From NCBI GenBank assembly GCA_945859605.1, contig OX243812.1, positions 44,860,509 through 44,924,508 on the forward strand: a DNA stretch of 64,000 nt. The letters run 5' to 3'. Position 1 is the first letter of the stretch; every line of letters begins with the position of its first letter. Below are positions 37,901 to 46,200 of this stretch, one piece after another. The notes beneath the pieces are model-generated. The model had not been told where the DNA came from, did not search any database, and worked only from the letters and a program-made list of their open reading frames with translations. The position numbers and the translations under genes are program-made. This DNA comes from Lumbricus rubellus. Taxonomy: Eukaryota; Annelida; Clitellata; Crassiclitellata; Lumbricidae.

Positions 37901-37995
37901 GCGCTATCATTTGACAAAATCCTTTATTATCACTCATTTCAAACAGATAAAAAAGCAGGTGTCCATTAATAATATTACAAGACTCACTTCGGCAT
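25951..37995 (-). CDS. SNRPC: U1 small nuclear ribonucleoprotein C (U1-C), six coding exons
   Basis: U1-C is a core protein of the nuclear U1 snRNP and helps stabilise U1 pairing with 5' splice sites. Coding exons (minus strand): 37995-37988 (ATGCCGAA|GTGAGT), 32925-32883, 31011-30903, 28198-28082, 27751-27602, 26066-25951 (TGA). All boundaries are AG/GT and the phases join exactly to 543 nt, 180 residues; the human protein has 159. Residues 1-30 form the family's zinc finger, with C6, C9, H24 and H30 ([27 protein letters not shown]). [17 protein letters not shown] follows, and then the Pro/Met/Gly-rich tail ([20 protein letters not shown]). The first exon codes for only eight nucleotides. 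Introns carry a piggyBac derivative, LINE relics, hAT elements and a 34-bp array; 33651-34625 and 35960-36500 show nothing further except a 27-bp inverted repeat (34220-34246 and 36413-36439). Confidence 0.96.
26587..27284 (-). mobile_element. Deleted piggyBac element in SNRPC intron 5
   Basis: TTAA lies on both sides (26583-26586 and 27285-27288). Ends, read inward, are CACAATCAGCGCC (left) and CACATTCAGCGCC (right, inverted). The right end carries two copies of the palindrome gacgtatatatacgtc (27210-27225 and 27253-27268). At 698 bp it is a deletion derivative. It retains the start of a transposase frame on the minus strand. Confidence 0.88.
26674..26922 (-). pseudogene. N-terminal stub of a piggyBac transposase
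   Basis: It starts at ATG 26922 and reads [15 protein letters not shown], then [11 protein letters not shown], an acidic N-terminus typical of piggyBac-family transposases. After about 50 codons the sequence loses this character and stops at 26674. The catalytic DDD core is absent. Confidence 0.7.
28231..28366. repeat. 34-bp tandem repeat, 4 copies
   Basis: The unit ctatttaaagttcaatttac plus gagcacacaagtgt occurs four times, with two single-base variants. It lies in SNRPC intron 3, immediately upstream (in gene sense) of exon 4. Confidence 0.95.
28500..28655 (-). repeat. Possible second tRNA-like SINE family
   Basis: The minus strand begins tggggtgatcaatagtgtag, then tggttaac, which resembles a polymerase III A box, but no convincing B box follows. 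Weak evidence only. Confidence 0.25.
28790..29172 (-). repeat. Dispersed repeat with actagctg head (copy C)
   Basis: On the minus strand: tactagctggggtacccagc, then a C/T-rich tract (29040-29110), then a body rich in cggcc motifs. It has the same head and organisation as 8196-8866 and 39415-39895 but a different body. Confidence 0.65.
29173..30670 (+). mobile_element. CR1-like LINE reverse-transcriptase relic, split by a MITE
   Basis: Plus-strand fragments follow the order of a CR1-type [15 protein letters not shown] (motif with the catalytic-region Phe-Asp changed) is at about 29370. IPNAVYN and LVNHFTNQA follow. [10 protein letters not shown], the YADD-box equivalent, is at about 29617. 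After the MITE 29930-30360, [15 protein letters not shown] is near 30570. Many stops; dead. It lies in SNRPC intron 3. Confidence 0.75.
29930..30360. mobile_element. hAT-type MITE (CAGGGGCGGATCCAG family), 431 bp
   Basis: The left end is CAGGGGCGGATCCAG and the right end is CTGGATCCACCCCTG. Flanks ccctgaac and ccccgaat agree at 6 of 8 positions. It contains two aaaaagttgatgaCCTTTTTT modules. It interrupts the LINE relic. Confidence 0.8.
31830..32640 (-). mobile_element. LINE relic(s)
   Basis: The minus strand near 32290-32340 reads [16 protein letters not shown], the catalytic LxDxSxAFDxVDH motif of L2/CR1 reverse transcriptases. At 31900-32090 it reads [15 protein letters not shown], then [12 protein letters not shown], the GKRxRGRxR...DRxxWR C-terminal tail of several LINE clades. 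The two parts may come from different elements. In SNRPC intron 2. Confidence 0.65.
33150..33650 (-). mobile_element. L2/CR1-like LINE 3' end
   Basis: The minus strand encodes [20 protein letters not shown], then [16 protein letters not shown] and FLKTFLLSW, the RT C-terminus. It ends in a gaggcgctttataaatg 3' tail at about 33160. Short tails of the same type lie at 36505-36590, 54655-54800 and 59730-59815. Confidence 0.85.
34626..35959. mobile_element. hAT (Charlie-like) element, 1334 bp, TSD gactaaca
   Basis: The left end is CAGTGCTGTAGAACG and the inverted right end is CAGTGCTGTCCAACC. A perfect 8-bp duplication gactaaca flanks it (34618-34625 and 35960-35967). No transposase was recognised. 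It carries a nested 423-bp element. In SNRPC intron 1. Confidence 0.88.
35002..35424. mobile_element. MITE with about 30-bp TIRs and 3-bp TSD (Harbinger-like)
   Basis: The left end GGCCTAAAAAAATG, then ttgtgtttccggtaac, is repeated inverted at the right end with one A-run difference. The flanks are tca on both sides (34999-35001 and 35425-35427). A 3-bp duplication fits PIF/Harbinger; the assignment is tentative. Confidence 0.6.
36505..36905 (-). mobile_element. Two short LINE 3' tail fragments
   Basis: 36505-36590 (inverted: gaacggttcaccctattaga, then ggccctttataaatg) is an L2-like tail. 36780-36905 ends (inverted) in gagtcgctttatatatg and contains a hairpin at 36820-36865 with 21-nt arms, one mismatch and a 4-nt loop. 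Confidence 0.55.
37014..37853. mobile_element. Inverted-repeat element with about 45-bp arms, host of a nested hAT MITE
   Basis: The left arm (37014-about 37060, acgcacactgcgtgcccgta, then ctccaaacaatatggctgcc) is repeated inverted at about 37806-37853. Without the nested MITE it would be about 250 bp, with several GGTTAGG/TTAGGG-like motifs. No clear target duplication was found. In SNRPC intron 1, about 140 bp from exon 1. Confidence 0.75.
37170..37755. mobile_element. hAT-type MITE, 586 bp, TSD cggttagg
   Basis: TIR TAGGGCTGCCAAC is perfect at both ends. The 8-bp duplication cggttagg is perfect (37162-37169 and 37756-37763). It contains a 57-bp direct repeat (37248-37304 and 37411-37467). 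No coding capacity. Confidence 0.92.
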
Positions 37996-38049
37996 TTTCG
38001 ATATTTCAATATGTTTTTCCGAAGACACAACTCCTGGTAAAAATCTGAG

Positions 38050-38100
38050 ATGCTGATACAAATAATCTTACTAAACTTATCTTTTATAAAAAAAGTTCCT
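38050..38100 (-). promoter_or_regulatory. Possible SNRPC core promoter
   Basis: On the minus strand a TATAAAAG-like sequence lies at about 38089-38082, some 90 nt before the SNRPC ATG. It is the only core-promoter-like motif noticed. A MITE begins at 38173, so the promoter region is short. Inference only. Confidence 0.25.
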
Positions 38101-38164
38101 AAACGCACGATAACAAAGATTACAAATTCACACAGACTTGCAGAAGCACATAATCTATGCATCA

Positions 38165-38800
38165 GTGTTGCCCAGTGTTGCCACTGAGGTTTCAGAAAAA
38201 AACATAGATTTCCTTTTTAAAAAAACACAGAAAAACACAGACGTCGCCCGGCCGAAAAGTAAAGAAAATTTTACATTTTCGCCGGCAAAAAAGTTGATGA
38301 CCTTTTTTTAAGTCGTCCGGTCCGAAAAGTCAAAAAAAAATCTATTTTCGCCGACAAAAAAGTTGATGACCTTTTTTTTTTTTAGTCGTCCGGTCTAAAA
38401 TGTCAAGAAAAATGTACAAATTGCCAACTCGTCCAAAAAAACACAGATTTTTCCCAAAAAACCCAGAAATCCAGACGAAAACGGGGAAAAACAAAGATTT
38501 TCCCAAAAAAACACAGAAATTTAGACGAAAACGGAAAAAAACATAGATTTTTCCCAAAAAAAACCAGAAACACAGAATTTTAAATTTTTCAGCCGTCCGG
38601 CCGAAAAACTAAAAAAAAATTTCTATTTTCGCCAGCAAAAAAGTTGATGACCTTTTTTTTTTTTTTTTTAGTTGTCCATCCGAAAAAAGTAAAAAAAAAT
38701 TCTTTTTCGCCGGCAAAAAAGTTGATGACCTTTTTTTTTTTTTTTTAGTCGTCCAGCCGAAAAAGTCTAAATCCGACCGAAAAAGTCCAAAATAAAATTA
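38165..38800. mobile_element. MITE related to 7205-7577, right end not found
   Basis: It starts cagtgttgccactgaggttt (38173), as the MITE at 7205 does. It contains four AAAAAAGTTGATGACCTTTTT-AGTCGTCC modules (about 38285, 38355, 38637, 38715) separated by aaaacacagaaa-type tracts. The expected inverted right end and TSD are not visible. Confidence 0.7.
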
Positions 38801-39414
38801 AATTTTCAACTCATATTGAATGAAGTCTCAAAGTAGCCCAAAGTTACGAGATCAACAGGTAAGTAAGTATGTATGTACTTTATTGAACCACCTGCAAACG
38901 CACTGCGGGAACAATGGACAAGAATAGAATAATTGTAGCATGTACAACTAAAATCACGAAAAATTGAAATGTGCAATTCAATAAACATAGTAGGCCAATA
39001 CAACTAATAAAAGCTAAGAGAAAAAGCCACTGTTTGCAAATTTATTTTGTATTAATGCAGCACATTTCAAACTGATGTGTATCGCCCCAGCACCAAACGT
39101 TTTAAAGAGAACTTAACGCAACGAATAATCATGGTCTACAAATGCAAAAACTAAGCTTATGTGTCGAACGTTTGGTCCTAACTTTGACACAGCGTAGGCG
39201 CTGTTCGCCGGCTTTAATTCGTCTGTAGGCCTATGATTGGGCCAACATTGATCAGCCCAGATCTTAAAAAATACAAACGTTTTTGATGCATGACGTTACA
39301 CTCATGTTATTGACGTTTCCCACCCCAGAAGCCCGAATTCCCCCTTCCCCCCAAAAAATAACCAACAACTGAGGACTAGATCAAGCACTGTATGACATAA
39401 TTATAATTAATTAA
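38801..39414. other. Spacer, no gene seen
   Basis: Contains a short aagtaagtatgtatgtactt stretch, possibly a LINE or SINE tail. Otherwise unremarkable. Confidence 0.5.
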
Positions 39415-39895
39415 CTAGCTGTACCCTGCCACGCGTTGCTGTGGCTGAAAAGAGCGTCCCCCTCCCCTCCCACTCCCCTCTCCCTCCCCTCCCACTCCCC
39501 TCTCCCTCCCCCTCCCCTTCCCCCTCCCTCTTCCTTCTTTCCACCAAAGCAACGTTCCTTCCCCACAGCGACAAAGTTGGTCATTCTCGACTTTACAACT
39601 TGATTTTCGTGTTTCGTAAATCTCGCGACTTTTGGGCGACTTTAAAACGTCATTCCGGGACAAAGTGTATCTGAAATGTGGCAACCCTGTGGCTTTGTTG
39701 AATTTGCAAATGGCGGTCGAACGGATTGCAAAGTTCCCTTTTTGTGGAAAATATTGCGTTTTTTTCGGGGGAAAAAATCTTAAGACACGGTGCTATTGGA
39801 ATGAAAGGTTTTGGTAAATTTTCAAAACAATCGGTGCGTAACTTTCGGCGAAAAAATATTACGAACTATTGGAAAGTTTAATTTTTATATATATA
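39415..39895 (+). repeat. Dispersed repeat with actagctgtaccc head and polypyrimidine middle (copy B)
   Basis: Same head (actagctgtaccctgccacg), C/T tract (39458-39545) and body (gtgctattggaatgaaaggt, cggtgcgtaacttt) as 8196-8866. Ends in tatatatataag. Confidence 0.8.
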
Positions 39896-40636
39896 AGAAG
39901 AAAGATATATCTGACAGGAGTGAGAGAACCATAGTAGCCTAGGTAACTAGGTTTAAGTGCTGCAGCAGCAAATATCGGCTTAACCTTTTGGAGAAAAGGA
40001 AACTGAACAACAGTTTACTGCATTTAGTTTTTTCTCTGTGCCATCGAGTAACCTATTGCTGCAAATTGGAAGTCTTTTAAATATAGATAAGAATGTGTCG
40101 TAGAGTCGACGTAGAACTAGGCTACTGCATAGGTCTAGTGATATGTTTTTCTGTTCAGTGTCAGGTTCAGCTAGTGCTTAAGGTGTGAAAAAATAAATGC
40201 CTGGACGCCCCTTACCTTTGCAAAAGAAGTGCCTGGACGTCCCTTACCGTTCCAGGTTGTGCTGGCCAGTGGCCAATACTGTGACAGGACGGCATTCAGA
40301 TTTTAAAACAAAGTGCATGGACACCGTCCTTGACCGTCCAGCCACACTTTAAGCCCAGGTCAGGTTCATGCAGTGTCATTGAGGAAGCTTAATTTATTGC
40401 CTTGCTCATCAGCTTAATTAACAGTTGCGATTTAAGGAGAGAACGGTGTGGCGGGGAATAATGGGATGGGTTCTTGCACATGCCATTCCTGAAATCATCT
40501 CATGGTGTTGCTGGCAATGCAAATCATGTTTTGGTATTTAATATAGAGGCAGATCGAGTGGGAACAACTGCAGCTGTGCTACAGATCTTCTCATCTTGTG
40601 ACAACAAGGTATAGCATTCCTTCACATGGCTTTAGG
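39896..40636. other. Spacer, no gene seen
   Basis: Only a short imperfect duplication (tgcctggacgccccttacc and tgcctggacgtcccttacc, about 40198-40255) was noticed. Confidence 0.5.
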
Positions 40637-41556
40637 CAGGGATGGGCAGTAATTTAATTGAGTAATTGAAATTACGTAATTTAAATTACAATTGTAATTG
40701 GTAATTTGTAATTTGCTGCTCCATATCAAAGTAATTTGTAATTTGTAATTCAATTACATTTCTTCCTGTAATTTGTAATTTCAATTACATTCTGCAAAAT
40801 CAAATTACTTTTGGTCACTGCTGGTGGCATTTTCAGATGTCGTTACTAGCAATTCATATGATTTTTTCTTTTAGTTTGGTCTGCAAACTATATGCAGGTA
40901 GCCACGTAGATTAAAATATGGATGAGTCACTGTTGCAAGGATCATACATATGATTTACCAAAGAATCTTAACAAATAATGAGCATATAGTGGTCGTAAAG
41001 GAGAGGAAGATGAAGAATTTTATGGTTTTAGTGTGCAGCATGCAGTGTACCACAAAGTCAAGCACAAAGCAAAAAAGATTTAGAAATCTTGCAGCATATA
41101 GAAGACGACAGAAAGGGAACTAGCAATGCCTCATAGCTATCTAACTGTTAAAAAATTGTTTATTCGATTTAACACTTCCCTGCCTTGATCTGCACTCTGC
41201 ACCAGTAGAGACTAGAGAGGCTCTTTAGTTTTACAGGCCCAACAGAAAACTGCTATCAAATAACTTGTTTGAACAGCTACTGTTTCTTAAAGAAAGCTAA
41301 ATAGACATTTTCTTATGCAATAAATAATAATACACATAGAAATAAGGGGAAAAGGCATGCACTTCCTGCCTAAGGTTTTTTTAATTTTGATTCGAGTCCC
41401 AAAGTAATTTGTAATTGATGTAATTGAAATTACGTAATTTGTAATTTTGTAATTTGAGGCTCTGAGTCAAAGTAATTTGTAATTCAATTACATTTTCTCC
41501 AGTAATTGGTAATTTGTAATTCAATTACATGTTGCCCTGTAATTTGCCCATCCCTG
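40637..41556. mobile_element. hAT-type MITE, 920 bp, TSD gctttagg
   Basis: The left end CAGGGATGGGCAGTAATTT and right end AATTTGCCCATCCCTG are inverted. A perfect 8-bp duplication gctttagg flanks it (40629-40636 and 41557-41564). Both ends are made of many aatttgtaatt/attacaatt units that can fold on themselves. No transposase. Confidence 0.92.
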
Positions 41557-43227
41557 GCTTTAGGAAATCATTTTCAGCAGTTTATCTTAAAACCTACCAA
41601 AAATAATTCGTGCAAAGCCTACCTTCAAACCCATCAGTCGAGTTTAGTTGCAGATTTGTGTCAATAGTACAGGTAACGGATGGTTAACAGATGCTCTATA
41701 ATTGCTAATTTACAACACAATGGATTGAACTATATAGACATAGGCAAATAAGCTAGGTCTGTAGTTTGTTAGGTACCCTATAATACTGAAGTAGGGAGTG
41801 TGCAAAAGCAATGGGTTGTTCTGGAGTATGGTTAGGTCTATCATATTGCTTAGCCTTGTTGATGCAAGTTTGCTTACCACAGAAAGTACTGCTTAATTGC
41901 AAGTTGCTCATCCATCTGATGAAAGAGCTTCTCATAACTCTGTTAGTTTTAGATATGCTTATTGTATAAATGTATGTAAGAGCACTTGTCATAGCGCCCC
42001 TTCAAGATTTCACTCAGAGGCGCTCCCGACTACAGCACGGACACTGAATCAAGAATTCACGCCGAAGTGCACGAGCCATGAATTGCGAGTGAAGAACTTG
42101 TTCAGAATCCCTATGTGGCGGCTTGAGGTGGATTCGAACCCGCAATCTTCCAGGTAGGCTACGTTTCGCTTATGATTTGTGTCCAGGTGCCTCGTTTCAA
42201 GCACATCTTCGTTGTCTCAAAGTCTGTAAATGTATTGTCAGTTGAATCACCGGAATAGAAGAGCGCCTTTGAAGTAAAATGCCTCACCCTTGATAAGTTT
42301 AATTCATTTTTAAGTTGCGCATATGTCAGCTTATGATGACTAAATACGAGTATCGATCAATTGATTGATTGACCTGCATTTTCCAATCAACTTGTGTGTG
42401 ACACTGATTGTGATTTACCTAATTTTATCCGAAGCTTTCATTGTAGAGTGTAGACTGTTCTACATTTGTGTGTGAACCTATTAAGTGGTTAAAACATCGA
42501 CTTAAATCAACAATAATCAGAGCAGGCTTCCATACAAGCAGTTTCTTTCTGTGCCTCCAATTTATATGCAGGTATAAGCACATAATTATACTTAGTCTCA
42601 GTCAATAATTGGCTCAATCAACTCCTCCTTCACATATCTCACAAATTTTAGAAAGAGACAATGGAATGACATTGGGTTATTAGATTGTTAGGGTGGATTG
42701 GATGAGGGGTGGTTGAGTAGTGTTTGGATTGTCAATAACTGATAAAATTACGAAGGCTGCAGGATTGAAGTGTGATGTAAGTAGTGGCACTTTGTACTAT
42801 TTTTATTCAGGTATGTTAAGCCAGTGAAGTGATTAGAGAGCAGGAGAAAAAGACCAGCAATAAGCAAATACATGCATGCATTATATGTAAAATAAATACA
42901 ATGAGGTTAAAACAATTCAAGGACCAACAAATGACAAAGCAGGAAACAATGAGATTGCACAAAAAGCATGGCATTGTCAAACCAGAAGACAATTACAGGA
43001 TGCATTGCATAGAACTGTAGACAGAAGCACACAATGCTTCTGATTTCATTAACCACCAGATTATCACAGCTGCTTTTCTTACATTTCATCCACAATTACA
43101 CTCTGCTCCTGACTAATCTAAAAGACTTTCACAATATAACATCACAAATTCTGATTTCATAAAAAAATGACAAGCTAACAGCTGCAGTCAACAGGCATTA
43201 ATAGCAGCTACAGTTAATAAACACGAT
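41557..43227. other. Spacer with SINE copy 4 and SYTL 3' flank
   Basis: A minus-strand SINE occupies 41975-42157 (tail gtcatagcgccccttcaag, B-box region ggtggattcgaacccgc). No gene was recognised elsewhere. On the minus strand an AATAAA lies at about 42805, roughly 420 nt after the SYTL stop. Confidence 0.55.
41975..42157 (-). mobile_element. tRNA-derived SINE, copy 4 (5'-truncated)
   Basis: Minus orientation. The B-box-like gcgggttcgaatccacc is preserved, the head before it is missing, and the tail contains the aaggggcgctatgacaagtg-type end. Confidence 0.85.
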
Positions 43228-46200
43228 TCAATCTCCCATATAGGATCGAAGTGGAATCGTCGCTTCTATCCATTCGTTTGGATGAATCATCATATTTCTC
43301 CACAGGGAAATTTCATCTCCGGCTGCATCCATCCATTCTTTACCTGGTTGCCTAACCACAGCTGGAAGAAATAAGATTTACCAATCAAACATGCACTCGT
43401 CAAATAATTATGAAGAAGAGTTATCACTGTTTAATTGACAAAGTAGCTATTGCTCTACATTGTAAACACACAGTATAACTGTAATGAGAAGAATTAATTC
43501 AATGACATCATGACCAACGTTCCCTCTAAGCTGCGCGGCAGCGCGGCCGCGCAGCTCATTTGAAACCCCCGCGCAGCAGTTTCAAATTTCCGCGCAAAAT
43601 TTTGGTAGGAAGTGTTGTTTTGTTTAACGTTTTGTTTAACTTGAGGTAAATCATTGATTTATTATCTCATCTTTTTCCAACGACTGCTCAATATCTGTGT
43701 GCGCGGACAACTACCGAGCTGCCATCCAGCCACCCGACAGTCAAATATCTCGGGCGATTTCCCCAACCAATGACTAACCACCACCCCCACCACCACCACC
43801 CCGAGCTTTGTAAATAGATGTCTAATCAGTAATCACAAGGGATGGTCCAACTGCATCTTCAGTGTCTATCTGTCAGTCATTAACTGGGACGACCCAGCGA
43901 CTCCTGCTTTGACCCGAAACCAGAAGACTCACTTAACATCGGCCAATTTAGAGGGATGCTGATTCTTATCAGCTGCTTTGCCGTCATAGGTGGCTGCTCC
44001 GGCTGGCAAGTTAGCTTTCAACAGGTGGTGCCAAAGAACCCTCCGCGCGAGGTGAGCGGAAATCCCAAGGGTGATGCCGTATATTGAAGGCCTGTCTTTC
44101 AATCGATCAGATAATCAGAGTCGGATTCTACTTCGGAAGTTGGTTTAATGTACAACGCAATATTTCTTAGTGAGTGAAATTTGCAAGCTGTATCGAAACG
44201 TAAAGCGAATGAAAGTATATTAAACAGTTTTTTCAAAGGAAAAGTGATCTTCTACGTTTACCGTTTAACACTGATTGGCTTAAAGAGACGGTAGAGACGG
44301 AGCTTCGAACGTCAGTAGAACACAGACGAAGGAGACTATACCTATATGCATTAGGCTAGAGTGCATGGAAGTCAGCATTGACAGAATTTAGCAACTAGGC
44401 CTATGGTCGTCGCAGAAAGATAGGAGGCAGAAACTTTAGCGCTGAACAGTATTTTGATGCCAGATTAAAAACTACCTGTATTTAGCATCCTTCATCATGT
44501 AGTCTCAGGTAGGTCTAGTTCAGTTTTGGTTTGGCATTCGTGGTCATATCATAATATTTTCGTTTGCGCCATGCCTAAGTGATTTCTGCGCAATGCATCA
44601 TCTTTAATGGAAAACAGGACATTGTTACAGACATGTAAATTAGTGTAGTTAGGCTTATAGATTTTTCAAACACAAATTTAATGTTTCTGAAAATGTGGTG
44701 CTCATGTGGAAATTTGGGTTGCTCAAGCAACCGTCAGTTCCGCGCACACTGGAAAAATATTAGAGGGAACGTTGATCATGACAGATGCCACACTTAACAA
44801 TCAGCAAATGTCAAAGTTTCAATGCTTTTCAAACTTTATTGCTGGTCTACAACAGAACTGTGTATTTGGCACAGCATCTTTTTCTGAAAATCTGGGTACC
44901 TAATTATCACAATAATACAAAATAAACTCTTCTGAATGACAATTCCCAAGTTTCTTTAGCAACAAGTGACCATACGCATTACACAAGACAATCTTGTTAA
45001 GTTGAAAACTATCTTATGAGAAACACACAGTTCAGAAGGGAAGTGGACAAAATGACAAATGTCTCAACATTTTATGCATTCCTTCTTGTGCTAGAGCTCA
45101 ATAAAACTGAGTTCTTGTGCATAATTTCACTCTCTACATATGCAGAAAATATCTAAATGATCATTTTGTGCCATAATTTGGTCATGTAATAATAATGTTG
45201 TTCTAAACCAAATTGTTTTGTTTCTTCTTCTTTTCTGAGAGTTTTCTCAGACATAGTCACCAATATTTATCAAAAGTGTAGTAATATCAAGTTACAGACG
45301 GACACAGTATGGGTTTTATCAGAAGAAGGATGCACGCACAGAAACGGTTCTGATAAAACTCAACTTACGAGAGCCAAGATTTAGACGGACACCTCCAAGG
45401 AAATCATGACCTTTGAGCCGATCCTGATCCCATATGGTCAGTTCAAGACCACAGTCCTCCAGATCTTCCAACGCTATGCTTGTAAACACAAACGTGTGAT
45501 TCCACGTTGGACTGCAACTGTGTTTCACAACTCTTGTCTTCTGCTTGCTTTGATGCAACTGCTCTGGCAAAATGCGACTAGTTAAAAAAAACAGTAAATT
45601 ATTCAATCAAAATCATCCCAATAGAAGCTAATGATGATAGAGACTGCATAGTGACAGAAGTGACTGTTATAACAAACAGTTTTGCAATAGCTTTTCTTAG
45701 GAACTTCTCTGAAGCACAGTACAAAATTTTGTTTTCTGCAGTACATTTGTACACAGCATTAGCCTTGGCTGCCTTAGGTGGCAAGGCCATCACATCTATT
45801 TTGAAGTTTCGTTCGAAAATGTCACATCCAAACCTCTGCCAAGTCCAAGCTCCGTGATTGAATATGAAATTTTGAAACAGACAAATGCTGTGATGATACA
45901 CACGTCGTACATAATAGTTACAAACCTCTAATATGCTCTATGACAAAATGACTGTTGACAAGTCATACTCTGCTTAGGTGCACAAAATTTCTTGGTGCAA
46001 AGCAGGTCGAACGCTTAAACAAAATGGTTAAGGGCCATAACAACTTTCAGTGGATAAAAGGTTGCTGAATCTAAAAATGACTGAAAGGATAGTTGATTGA
46101 ACTGCTGGATGGAGGCTAGATCTAGTCAGAACTCTGAGAATGGCCTTCTCCCAGGGCCTATTTTAACGTGCCGACAGGCACGTCCGTGCTTTGAGATTAC

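Noticed and set aside
45599..45901. A 100-codon minus-strand frame just upstream of a SYTL exon
   Set aside because: It does not resemble the C2 region expected there, has no matching splice phase, and the flanking exons already join in frame without it.
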